From the NCBI GenBank assembly GCA_024760545.1, contig CP060501.1, positions 1,835,501-1,899,500 on the forward strand: a DNA stretch of 64,000 nt, written 5' to 3'. The position numbers and the translations under genes were made by a program. Of the stretch, positions 1 to 8,424 are shown piece after piece. The notes under the pieces are model-generated. The model had not been told where the DNA came from, did not search any database, and was given only the letters and a program-made list of their open reading frames with translations. The first letter of the stretch is position 1. Every line of letters starts with the position of its first letter. The DNA is from Nitrospira sp. GTDB lineage: Bacteria > Nitrospirota > Nitrospiria > Nitrospirales > Nitrospiraceae.

Positions 1-326
1 ATTTGCTTTCGAACACGATGGCTCCCCACAAGGCAGGCGCTGAATTCACTCTCCAGCATGAACGGGACAGGCGCATGGGTCATGCGGACTAACCCAAGCA
101 GTCTGGTTTCATCCGCGAATATCCCGATTGAGGTACTCCAAGTATCGTACACATCGGCTTCGAGCCGGTCGGCCCGCTCAGGCACCCACTTCAGCCGTTC
201 AGCAAATACGCGATGCCGCAATCGATACGCCTGAGTGAGGTCCTCCTTGGTTTCGAGTGTCTTGACGAGAAACTCTCCCTCATAGAAGGCAATTTCCTTT
301 GCCTCTCCGGCCGCGAATGCTTGCAT
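1..326 (-). CDS. Acyl-homoserine-lactone synthase (LuxI type), N-terminal part
   Basis: LuxI enzymes make the quorum-sensing signal N-acyl-homoserine lactone from S-adenosylmethionine and an acyl carrier. The gene runs off the left edge; 108 codons are visible. The ATG at 326 follows an AAAGGAGA ribosome site at 7 bp. The translation contains the family's N-terminal signature in the right order and spacing: RHRVF (Arg and Phe), a Trp six residues on (LKW), EADVYD (the acidic E-x-D-x-x-D set), an Arg in GLVRM, and PFMLESEF. Other GNAT-fold acyltransferases share the fold, but the EADVYD and LKW elements point to LuxI rather than to the exosortase-linked GNAT proteins. No classical luxR is visible; it may lie beyond the edge. 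Acyl-HSL synthesis is known from Nitrospira moscoviensis, which fits the inferred host. The divergent neighbour is a two-component kinase, with a lux-box-like palindrome between them. Confidence 0.82.
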   Translation of the reverse strand, partial: MQAFAAGEAKEIAFYEGEFLVKTLETKEDLTQAYRLRHRVFAERLKWVPERADRLEADVYDTWSTSIGIFADETRLLGLVRMTHAPVPFMLESEFSACLVGSHRVRKQ

Positions 327-419
327 ACTGTCTCCTTTCAGTATGGCCTGATGCGGAGCCCATATAGGGCCGATTGTCTAGTAGGGGAGGCGAATGGAAC
401 CATTTCAACTAAGGAAACG

Positions 420-443
420 TCACCTGGCGGACCCGCCAGGTGA
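420..443. promoter_or_regulatory. Candidate lux box: 10-bp arms with 4-bp centre
   Basis: Perfect inverted repeat with arms TCACCTGGCG and CGCCAGGTGA around GACC. Its inner 20 bp (422-441) begin ACCTG and end CAGGT and fit the CT-N12-AG spacing of LuxR-family binding sites. It lies 94 bp upstream of the luxI-type start and 105 bp upstream of the divergent kinase start, so it could serve either. A short TTTT follows on the plus strand, so a rho-independent terminator is the alternative, but no plus-strand gene precedes it. Confidence 0.55.
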
Positions 444-547
444 TTTTCCGTCCGCAATCACGTAGATAATGACGATACAACTAGATGCTGCGGTTTCGGC
501 GGCTTTGGTGGAACTCAGGCAAGAAGACCGGAAAAAAGGAGGTACGC

Positions 548-1351
548 GTGACAGAAGGCAGGACAAAGTTTCAACTGTTGGACGGGGGACTCCGCCCAAC
601 CCCAGCCCTGTCAGTCACCCAGTCAGTTCGACCGCTCAAGGAATCCCTCGGCGTGTGTCAATTGGAACCTTGCGCGGGTGAACTGACGATCGCGTTCAAA
701 GCGACCGAACGCCGATTGCATAAACTATTGGAAGATCGTACCCGGATTGGTCGAGACTTGCATGACTGCGTGTTGCAATCGCTGTATGCCATTGGCCTTA
801 CTATTGAAACCTCTCAACGGACCCGGAGTAATCACTCAGTGGAAACCAAAGAAACCGATAGCCGGATGATCTGGCAGATCAATCAACTCATTCATGAAAT
901 CCGCGGGATGATTCACGAATTGGAGTCCGGTACCGTCCAAGAGTTTGACTTGTCCTCGGAACTCAACACACTATGCACGACCTATGAGCAAACAAACCGG
1001 TTGCACATGAAGCTGGATCTTCAGCGCAGCGCCATTGAGGTGTTGACGAATGAGGAAGAGCGCGAGATCTTGAATATCGTCCGAGAGGCTCTCAGTAACT
1101 GCGCTCGCCACGCTCAGGCGACCCGAGCCGTGGTCTCGATTCGCATGAAAGAAACGAGAATTCGCGTCAGCATCTCCGACGATGGTATTGGGTTTTCCAC
1201 GGCTGTAGGGCAACCACGTGGATACGGGCTTATCAATATGGAAGCTCGAGCCAAGAAACTCGGCGGGAGATTGTGGGTGCAGTCGAAGAGTGGAGGAGGC
1301 ACGCAAGTCATTGCGGAGTTTTCATTGGAACCCCTTCTCACCCCTGTATGA
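548..1351 (+). CDS. NarL-family sensor histidine kinase, short cytoplasmic form
   Basis: A 267-aa HisKA_3/HATPase kinase. The GTG at 548 is chosen because AAAGGAGG sits 5 bp upstream; an in-frame ATG at 485 has no ribosome site. Residues 1-50 are not recognised. A helical stretch leads to the phosphoacceptor motif RDLHDCVLQ near residue 75, typical of NarX/DegS-type kinases, and the ATPase domain follows with N-box REALSNCARHA, G1 box DDGIGF and a GYGL G2 box near the C-terminus. There are no membrane segments and no sensor domain, so it is soluble and probably senses through a partner. The stop overlaps the start of the regulator by 4 bp (ATGA), making a translationally coupled pair. Confidence 0.88.
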   Translation: MTEGRTKFQLLDGGLRPTPALSVTQSVRPLKESLGVCQLEPCAGELTIAFKATERRLHKLLEDRTRIGRDLHDCVLQSLYAIGLTIETSQRTRSNHSVETKETDSRMIWQINQLIHEIRGMIHELESGTVQEFDLSSELNTLCTTYEQTNRLHMKLDLQRSAIEVLTNEEEREILNIVREALSNCARHAQATRAVVSIRMKETRIRVSISDDGIGFSTAVGQPRGYGLINMEARAKKLGGRLWVQSKSGGGTQVIAEFSLEPLLTPV

Positions 1352-2028
1352 AACAACCATCGACCAGCATCGTGCTTGTGGATGACCATGAGATGGTCCG
1401 CAGGGGGCTGCGCGCCCTGCTGCACCTTGAACCGGATATGACGATCGTGGGAGAGGCCGGGACTATCGCGGACGGTGTGGCGATCGTTGAGCGTCTCAAC
1501 CCTCAGATGGTCCTGCTTGATGTGAAACTTCCCGACGCTTCAGTCACTGAAGCCTGCCGACGGCTTCTGGCCGTTGCACCGAAGCTGCGGATTCTCGTCC
1601 TCACCAGTTACGCCGAGGATACCACGGTGATGGCTGCCGTTCAGAACGGGGCGCATGGATATGTGCTCAAGGATGTCCGCATGGATGACCTCATCCGTGC
1701 CATTCGCACCGTCGCCACCGGTCAGGGCTATCTGGACCCACGAGTGACCCAGCAGGCGCTCCACTGGATTCGGACCAGCTCACATCTGGGCGTGACTCCC
1801 CAAGGAGTCTCCCGATTATCCCCGCAGGAACGCCTCATTCTGCCTCTCCTGGCGGAAGGAAAAACAAACAAAGAGATTGCGGTCCAGCTTCGTTTGAGCG
1901 ATAAGACGGTGAAAAATTACCTGGCGAATATCTTCGATAAGCTGCATGTCAAACGTCGAACGGAAGCCGTCGCCTGGTTTATGAAGGAAACACATGTGCC
2001 CGGGGCCGCCCGAAGTCCTAAATTCTAG
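1348..2028 (+). CDS. NarL/FixJ-family response regulator
   Basis: A 226-aa regulator. The receiver domain (about residues 5-120) has the acidic pair VDDHE, the phosphorylated Asp in LLDVKLPD, the switch Thr in LTSYAED and the Lys in VLKDV. A LuxR-type helix-turn-helix follows (about 150-215; LSPQERLILPLLAEGKTNKEIA, then DKTVKNYLANIFDKL). The ATG at 1348 is used because it overlaps the kinase stop; a longer in-frame start at 1273 lies inside the kinase gene. It is the cognate output of the preceding kinase and closely resembles the regulator at 6897-7580, including an unusual NYL in the recognition helix of both. Confidence 0.9.
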   Translation: MKQPSTSIVLVDDHEMVRRGLRALLHLEPDMTIVGEAGTIADGVAIVERLNPQMVLLDVKLPDASVTEACRRLLAVAPKLRILVLTSYAEDTTVMAAVQNGAHGYVLKDVRMDDLIRAIRTVATGQGYLDPRVTQQALHWIRTSSHLGVTPQGVSRLSPQERLILPLLAEGKTNKEIAVQLRLSDKTVKNYLANIFDKLHVKRRTEAVAWFMKETHVPGAARSPKF

Positions 2029-2215
2029 GGCTCCTGTGACCTTCTAGCGCTCGCCTGTCCTCGTGAAAACTTCTTTATCCCACCCCCCTTCTGGTCTTGT
2101 AGGATCGACGGGCTCTATGCTATTCCCTAATTGTTGTTCCAGGATCGGTCCATCTGCGAAGGAGAACGGGCTCGCCTCGCAGTTTCATCCGACCTAAACA
2201 CCGAGATTCGTCTCT

Positions 2216-5200
2216 ATGGGTTCGCCATCGAATACTGATCGGGCACTGTCCGTCGAACTTGCCCAGTTACGGCATCAAGTCCTCGAACTGCAGCAGGCTT
2301 TAGCCAATGCAGGACAAGACCATCTCCTCGCACAAGCGTGGGCGCTTGGGGCTGCCCAGGTCGGAACATGGGAATGGGAAGTCAGCACGAATCGTGTCAT
2401 CTTGTCCTTGGAAACCGAACGGATCTTCGGCCTTCTTCCCGGATCCTTCGACGGCACCTATCAAGGATTCATCGCCCTCGTCCACCCAGAGGACCGTCAG
2501 CCGTTCAGCGCCGCCATGGCGACGGCAGTGGAAGACCGGACGTTCTATCGCATCGAACATCGCATCATGACTCCGCGTGGAACCATCCGGTGGGTTGCGT
2601 GCCGCGGCCGGGCCATGTGCAACGGGAACAAACCCGTGGCGGGCATGGTCGGCACTATTGAAGATATCACCGCGTGTCAACAGTCGGAACCGGTCCAACA
2701 AGGCATTCAAGAAACACTTGAAGCACATGTCCGTGAACACGCGACAGGATCAGAACAGGCCGTGCTCGATCTCAAGAAAGAAATCGAGCGGAGACAACAG
2801 GCTGAATCAGCGCTCAGGGCCAGTGAGCTATCCTACCAATCGCTGTATGAGCAGAACCCCTTCATGTACTTCACGCTGACTCCCGACGGGACCGTGTTAT
2901 CCGTGAACCGCTTTGGTGCGGATCAACTCGGATATCCCAAAGAGGACCTCATCGGCCAATCGATCCTGAACGTGCTTGACCCAAAGGATCAGCAGACCGT
3001 GTTGTCACAACTCAAAGCCTGTGCGGCCACTCCATACTCGCCTTTACAGTGGGAAGTTCAAAAGATCAGGAGCGACGGAACACGGCTGTGGGTCAAAGAG
3101 CGGGCGCGCGCGATTCACGACCAAACCGGCCGCATCTTTGTGCTCGTCGTCTGTGAAGACATCACCGAGCGTAGGCGGGCTCAAACCCAGCTGCATGAAG
3201 CCTCGCGTTTGCTCTATACGCTTGTCGAAGAATCGGCATTCCCACTCGTCCGTCTTGATCGAGAAGGACGGGTGATCAGCTGGAACCATGCTGCCACACG
3301 CCTGTTCGGCTGGTCTGAAGAGGAGGTGTTGGGGCGTGAACTCCCTTATGTTCCCCCGGGTGAGGAAGCAACGGCCGATGCATTATGGCAAGCGGGGATC
3401 AACGGAGAGTTGGCCGGCCCGGTGGAGCTCAGACGCCGACGAAAGGACGGTCAGATACTCGACCTCCTCCTTTGGCCCGTCTGCGTCCATGACGAGTTCG
3501 GACAGCTCTCGATGGCCGTCGGCTTGTATGTCGATCTCTCGGACCTGAGACGAGCCGAGGAAGCCAAGGTCAAGAGCGAAGCTCGCCTCCGTTCATTCCT
3601 GGACGCTCTGGACGACTTGGCGTTTGAATTCGACCGGGACGGGAGATATCTCAACGTGTGGACCCGGAACGAAGATAAACTTCTTCTTCCCAAACAAGAT
3701 CTCATCGGCAGACACGTCACGGATGTCTTCGGACCTGAAGCCGGCGCGCATTATCTCACCGCGATTCGTCAGGTCGTCGATACAGGCGAAACAGCCACGG
3801 TTGAATACATCGTACCGTTGGAAGGGGCTTTACGACACTTTGCCGGGACCTTAACACTCATCCCGGCGAGTGGGGAACATCAGGCCACAGTGGGTTGCAT
3901 CGTACGCGACATCACCGAAAGTCGCCTCGCCGAAGAGCAAGTTCGGGAGAGCGAGATGCGCTGGAGAGCGCTCTATGAACATGCGGGAGTCGGAATTGCC
4001 CAGCTCGACTTAGACGGACGGTTTCTCAGAGTAAATTCGCACCTGTGCGGGATGTTGGGGTATTCGTTGGAGACGATGTTCCGGACGAGGTTTCAAGAAC
4101 TCACACATCCCGATGACCTCGCAGCCAATCTTGACTATCTTGACGAATTGCTCGAGGGAAAACGTCCTTCCTACTCGATGGAAAAGCGGTATCGTCGGAG
4201 CGACAACACCTGGACATGGGTCGACTTGACCGTTTCGCTTGTCCGGAATGCCTCAGGCAATCCGGCCTATTTCATCGCCGTTGTTCAGCATATCGATGAT
4301 CGAAAGCAGGCAGAAACCCATTTGCGAAAAAGCGAACAGGCAATCCGATCGTTGCATGAAGCCACGTCACATCCCGGGCTCACCTTCGACCAGCGCATTC
4401 AAACCGTCTTGGAGATCGGCTGTCGCCGTTTTCACCTCCCCATCGGCTTCGTCACCAGTGTTCGCGGCGATCAACTGGAGCTGACGCACGTTTGGCCGTC
4501 AAATGGCTCTTTCACGCCCGGCATGCGCATGCCGTTGTCTCAGACCTGTTGTGGCGAGACGTTGAAGGCGAATGATGTCGTGTGCTTTAACCATGTCGGA
4601 GCCTCAGCGTGGTCCAACCATCCCGGCTATAAGAACCTCGGACTTGAATGCTACATCGGCACCACATTGATCGATCAAGAGCGGCCACACGGCACAATCT
4701 GTTTTATGGGACCCGAGCCTTCTCCCAACCGCTTTAGCCAAGCCGACAAGGATTTTTTACAACTCATGGCGCGCTGGATCAGTGGAGAACTCCTGCGAAG
4801 AGACTCTGAACAAGCCTTGAAAGAACAAGAAGCGCTTTTACGGGCGGTCATCGAAACGGCGACTGACGCGATTTTCATGAAAGATGGCGATGGACGCTAC
4901 CGGTTCATCAATTCAGCCGGAGCGCTGGTCATTGGAAAGTCTACCACCGAAATTATTGGGAAGAGCGATGACGCAATCTTTCCTCCGGCCATCGCAACGC
5001 GTCTCATGGCCGATGATCAAAAGGTTTTTTCTGGAGCTGTGCAGCGACAATTTGAGGAGATTCTTCCGATGAAGGGAGAATCTCGGACTTTCTATTCGAT
5101 CAAAACCCCTCACCGGGATCGGACCGGCCGGATCGTCGGCTTGGTCGGCGTGTCACGTGACATGACCCACGTCAAACGTGCTGAGCAAGCCCTGCGTCTC

Positions 5201-6904
5201 ACCCAGATCGCTGTCGACCGGTCCGCCGACCTCGTCTTTTGGATCGACAAATCAGCGCGCTTTCTCTACGTCAACGACGCGTCCTGTCAGCGGTTGGGGT
5301 ACACACATGAAGAACTCCTCCGCATGACCGTTGCCGATATCGATCCCGATCATCAGATGGACCGGTGGCCTGAACATTGGGAAGAGCTGCGCCGGTCAGG
5401 CCGCCTCCGCTTCGAATCACGACACCGTGCTCAATCGGGAGAAACCTATCCCGTCGAAGTTGTCGCCAATTTCGTTGCCGTCGAAGGCCGTGAATACAAC
5501 TTCGCCTTCGTTCGCGACATCTCCGAGCGGAAACGCTCGTATTCACTCCTGCAAGCCGCCATCAACTCAGTCGCCGACGGTTTACTCGTCATCGATCGAC
5601 AAGGTACGGTGACGAGTGTCAACCAGCGCTTCCTACATCTATGGAATATTCCACACACACTGGCCGATAACCGAGACGACGCGGCATTGCTGGCGTTTAT
5701 GGCGGACCAACTTCGGGACCCTCAAGCCTTCTTGAGGAAGGTTCGCGAGCTCTATACGTATCGTGAACAAGAAAGCTTCGATGTGCTCGAATTCAACGAT
5801 GGACGCGTCTTCGAGCGCTTTTCACGACCTCAGATTCTCGCCGGGGAAATCGTCGGCCGTGTCTGGAGTTTTCGTGATATTACCGAGCAGAAGCGCGCCG
5901 AGAAAGCGCTACGTGATAGCGAGCTGAGGCTCCAGCATTTTGTCGCGGAAGCTCCGGTCGGGCTGTGTATTCTGGATCAAGACTGGTGCACGATCTGCGC
6001 CAACAAAGCCTTGTGTGAGTTAACGGGGTATGAAGAGCATGAAATCGTCGGAAGCACGTACGCCCTATATACGCATCCGGATGATCTCTCGGCCAACATC
6101 GTATTGACGGATGAGTTTTTTCGAGGAGTCCGATCGAGCTACGCCTATGAAAAACGGTACATTAGGAAATCAGGTGAAATCATTTGGGTCTCAGTCAAGG
6201 CGACCCGTATCGAGTTATCAGACAAAACCGGACCCTTTCTCCTTGCCGCAATTCAGGATATCACCGAGCGCAAGCTGGCGACTGAAGAACGAGAGCAATT
6301 GAGCCGGGATCTGCACGATAACATTTTGCAAGCGCTCTATGCCGTCGGTATGCAGCTGGAGGCCGGCAAGCTCTCCTTGGGACGCTCCACCCGCCGGTCG
6401 AAAGCGCATATGACTCAAGCCGTCACCCAACTCAACAACCTCATGGTCGATGTTCGGCGCTTCATTGCCCCATTGACCCAACGGACGCCCGCGAAGTTGG
6501 ACTTCGGACAAGCACTGGAACAACTGACCGCTTCGATGACAGGCGCCGACCATACCACACCTGAGCTGGACATCAAGACCCCCGTCCTGTCCTTCATCAC
6601 TCCCCAACTGGGAGAGCAACTCCTCAGTATCGCACGCGAGGCTCTCAGCAATAGCATGCGCCATGCTCGTGCCTCCCGTCGATGGGTGTGTCTGAGTCTG
6701 ATGGATAATACGATCCGTTTAGTCATCGGTGACGACGGCGTCGGCTTTGCTCCCAAGCGCAAGCGTCGCACGGGTCACGGACTCAGCAATATGGCAGCCC
6801 GCGCCAGACGCCTCCTTGCCACGTTTGCTCTCGATAGCACGCCGGGGCTGGGCACAACTATTACCGTGGATATTCCATTGAAAAAGGGCACTGTCTATGA
6901 ATAG
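2216..6904 (+). CDS. Giant multi-PAS/GAF sensor histidine kinase
   Basis: A 1562-aa soluble kinase. Reading the recurring PAS ends (D-I-T-E/R-R-K/R-A-E), I count five PAS domains at about residues 30-150, 200-318, 325-441, 455-568 and 580-695, a GAF domain at about 715-860, then four more PAS domains at about 878-985, 998-1105, 1112-1227 and 1241-1355. The HisKA_3 phosphoacceptor lies in SRDLHDNILQALYAVG (His about 1366), followed by the ATPase domain with REALSNSMRHA, DDGVGF and GHGLSNM. No transmembrane segment is visible, so it senses inside the cell, probably redox, light or gas ligands; which one cannot be read from the sequence. The catalytic core matches the small kinase at 548-1351, suggesting duplication of the kinase-regulator module. 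It overlaps its regulator by 8 bp. Confidence 0.9.
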   Translation: MGSPSNTDRALSVELAQLRHQVLELQQALANAGQDHLLAQAWALGAAQVGTWEWEVSTNRVILSLETERIFGLLPGSFDGTYQGFIALVHPEDRQPFSAAMATAVEDRTFYRIEHRIMTPRGTIRWVACRGRAMCNGNKPVAGMVGTIEDITACQQSEPVQQGIQETLEAHVREHATGSEQAVLDLKKEIERRQQAESALRASELSYQSLYEQNPFMYFTLTPDGTVLSVNRFGADQLGYPKEDLIGQSILNVLDPKDQQTVLSQLKACAATPYSPLQWEVQKIRSDGTRLWVKERARAIHDQTGRIFVLVVCEDITERRRAQTQLHEASRLLYTLVEESAFPLVRLDREGRVISWNHAATRLFGWSEEEVLGRELPYVPPGEEATADALWQAGINGELAGPVELRRRRKDGQILDLLLWPVCVHDEFGQLSMAVGLYVDLSDLRRAEEAKVKSEARLRSFLDALDDLAFEFDRDGRYLNVWTRNEDKLLLPKQDLIGRHVTDVFGPEAGAHYLTAIRQVVDTGETATVEYIVPLEGALRHFAGTLTLIPASGEHQATVGCIVRDITESRLAEEQVRESEMRWRALYEHAGVGIAQLDLDGRFLRVNSHLCGMLGYSLETMFRTRFQELTHPDDLAANLDYLDELLEGKRPSYSMEKRYRRSDNTWTWVDLTVSLVRNASGNPAYFIAVVQHIDDRKQAETHLRKSEQAIRSLHEATSHPGLTFDQRIQTVLEIGCRRFHLPIGFVTSVRGDQLELTHVWPSNGSFTPGMRMPLSQTCCGETLKANDVVCFNHVGASAWSNHPGYKNLGLECYIGTTLIDQERPHGTICFMGPEPSPNRFSQADKDFLQLMARWISGELLRRDSEQALKEQEALLRAVIETATDAIFMKDGDGRYRFINSAGALVIGKSTTEIIGKSDDAIFPPAIATRLMADDQKVFSGAVQRQFEEILPMKGESRTFYSIKTPHRDRTGRIVGLVGVSRDMTHVKRAEQALRLTQIAVDRSADLVFWIDKSARFLYVNDASCQRLGYTHEELLRMTVADIDPDHQMDRWPEHWEELRRSGRLRFESRHRAQSGETYPVEVVANFVAVEGREYNFAFVRDISERKRSYSLLQAAINSVADGLLVIDRQGTVTSVNQRFLHLWNIPHTLADNRDDAALLAFMADQLRDPQAFLRKVRELYTYREQESFDVLEFNDGRVFERFSRPQILAGEIVGRVWSFRDITEQKRAEKALRDSELRLQHFVAEAPVGLCILDQDWCTICANKALCELTGYEEHEIVGSTYALYTHPDDLSANIVLTDEFFRGVRSSYAYEKRYIRKSGEIIWVSVKATRIELSDKTGPFLLAAIQDITERKLATEEREQLSRDLHDNILQALYAVGMQLEAGKLSLGRSTRRSKAHMTQAVTQLNNLMVDVRRFIAPLTQRTPAKLDFGQALEQLTASMTGADHTTPELDIKTPVLSFITPQLGEQLLSIAREALSNSMRHARASRRWVCLSLMDNTIRLVIGDDGVGFAPKRKRRTGHGLSNMAARARRLLATFALDSTPGLGTTITVDIPLKKGTVYE

Positions 6905-7580
6905 ATCCCCACTGATTCGGCTGGTCATCGTGGATGATCATGAAGTGGTGCGCATCGGTCTCTGTGCTGTCCTCAATCTCACACCCGGGATGAAGGTCGT
7001 GGGCCAGGGAAAGCGAATGGAGGAAGCAAAAAAACTCTGTCTCCGGCTCAAGCCGGATCTCGTGCTGCTGGACATCCGATTACCGGACGGGAGCGGGGTG
7101 GACGCCGCCCGCGAAATTCTTACGAAGTGTCCTCAAACCCGTGTACTGTTCCTGACGAGTTTTGCGGATGATCATACCGTGTTGGAAGCGATTCTCGCCG
7201 GCGCTCACGGATACATCCTCAAAGACATCGCTTCCAAGGCTCTCGTGCGTGCCATTCGGACCGTGGCTTCCGGACAAGCGCTCATTGACCCGCGGTTGAC
7301 AAAACATACGTTGGAATGGCTGAAGAATCTGTACAGTGAGCCGGGGCAATCGAAACGCCCGCTCCTTTCTCCTCAGGAGCAACGGCTCCTGCCCTTGGTA
7401 GCGAGAGGCCTGACGAATAAAGAGATCGCGCATGATCTACGGCTGAGCGAAAAGACCATCAAGAACTACCTCTCAAATATCTATTCAAAGCTGAGTATCG
7501 GACGACGGTCGCAGATTGCCGCCTTCTATGCCGGAAGTTTTAAAGGCTCTGGTTCGCAATTACCCCTGGACACTCCCTAA
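6897..7580 (+). CDS. NarL/FixJ-family response regulator, paralogue of 1348-2028
   Basis: A 227-aa receiver plus LuxR-type HTH protein. Receiver landmarks are VDDHE, LLDIRLPD (phospho-Asp), LTSFADD and ILKDI. The HTH region reads LSPQEQRLLPLVARGLTNKE and then EKTIKNYLSNIYSKL, nearly the same as in the regulator at 1348-2028. The gene overlaps the multi-PAS kinase end by 8 bp, so the two are almost certainly co-translated partners. The close similarity of both pairs leaves open cross-talk between the modules. Confidence 0.9.
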   Translation: MNRSPLIRLVIVDDHEVVRIGLCAVLNLTPGMKVVGQGKRMEEAKKLCLRLKPDLVLLDIRLPDGSGVDAAREILTKCPQTRVLFLTSFADDHTVLEAILAGAHGYILKDIASKALVRAIRTVASGQALIDPRLTKHTLEWLKNLYSEPGQSKRPLLSPQEQRLLPLVARGLTNKEIAHDLRLSEKTIKNYLSNIYSKLSIGRRSQIAAFYAGSFKGSGSQLPLDTP

Positions 7581-7740
7581 GTCCGACAGGGCCTGCGACT
7601 CGGAGACGGGGTGAGCTGCTTCACCGTGCAGCACGCTCAGTCGATAGAATTGACACCTTGGAAGTCACTGACTAGGATACACCTCACCGTCGATTCTATT
7701 TTCCCCAGATGTGTCATCGTTCGACTGTGAGGAGGTGTTA

Positions 7741-8316
7741 ATGTCCGACGCTCGTTTGTCCGAATCCCGAGAGACACTTTCATCACCTAAGCCCTCTCAC
7801 TCAGCCAGCAATCAGGTCGAGGCGGTGTTCGAGGCGGTCGTCTTCGCCAGTCGATGGATTCAAGCACCGCTCTATGCCGGCCTCATCGTCGCGGAACTGC
7901 TGTACGCCTACAAATTTCTCCTCGAGCTCTGGGAAATGGTAATCCACATCAACCAAATGAATGAAACCGTGTTCATGCTAGGAGTCTTGGGTTTGATTGA
8001 CGTGACCATGGTGGCCAATTTGCTGACCATGGTCGTGATCGGCGGGTACGCAACGTTCGTCAGCAAGCTGGATTTGGAACAGCATCCGGACCGCCCGGAT
8101 TGGCTCACACACGTCGATCCCGGGACGATCAAAATCAAACTCGCGGCCTCGCTGATAGGGATCTCCAGCATTCATCTCCTGAAAGCCTTCGTCGACGTGG
8201 CGAACGAGAACCCTGAACATATCAAGTGGAAAATCTTTATCCACATGACTTTCTTGGCCTCGGCCATCCTCTTGGCCTGGACCGATAAGATCATGCAGAA
8301 AGACAAGAAGCACTGA
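7741..8316 (+). CDS. UPF0114 (YqhA-like) inner-membrane protein
   Basis: A 191-aa membrane protein of the UPF0114/TIGR00645 family, whose function is unknown. The ATG at 7741 is chosen over an upstream in-frame GTG at 7711 because GAGGAGG lies just before it. After a hydrophilic head of about 35 residues come four hydrophobic segments (about 45-65, 85-105, 135-155 and 165-180). SRWIQAPLYAGL and the later DLEQHPDRPDWL-type loop are typical of the family. It stands alone between the two-component region and the convergent hybrid-kinase operon. Confidence 0.8.
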   Translation: MSDARLSESRETLSSPKPSHSASNQVEAVFEAVVFASRWIQAPLYAGLIVAELLYAYKFLLELWEMVIHINQMNETVFMLGVLGLIDVTMVANLLTMVVIGGYATFVSKLDLEQHPDRPDWLTHVDPGTIKIKLAASLIGISSIHLLKAFVDVANENPEHIKWKIFIHMTFLASAILLAWTDKIMQKDKKH

Positions 8317-8424
8317 ACGCTTCATGGAACCAGTTCGTCACAGGTAGGCGTGCATGACCGGTCTCCATTTGAATCAAGGCCGGCCCGGCAATAACTACGA
8401 ACAGCGTGCGAGCGCGACAATACG

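Noticed and set aside
420-447. Rho-independent terminator at the lux-box-like palindrome
   Set aside because: Only four T residues follow and no plus-strand gene precedes it. A regulatory site between divergent genes explains it better, though the terminator cannot be excluded.
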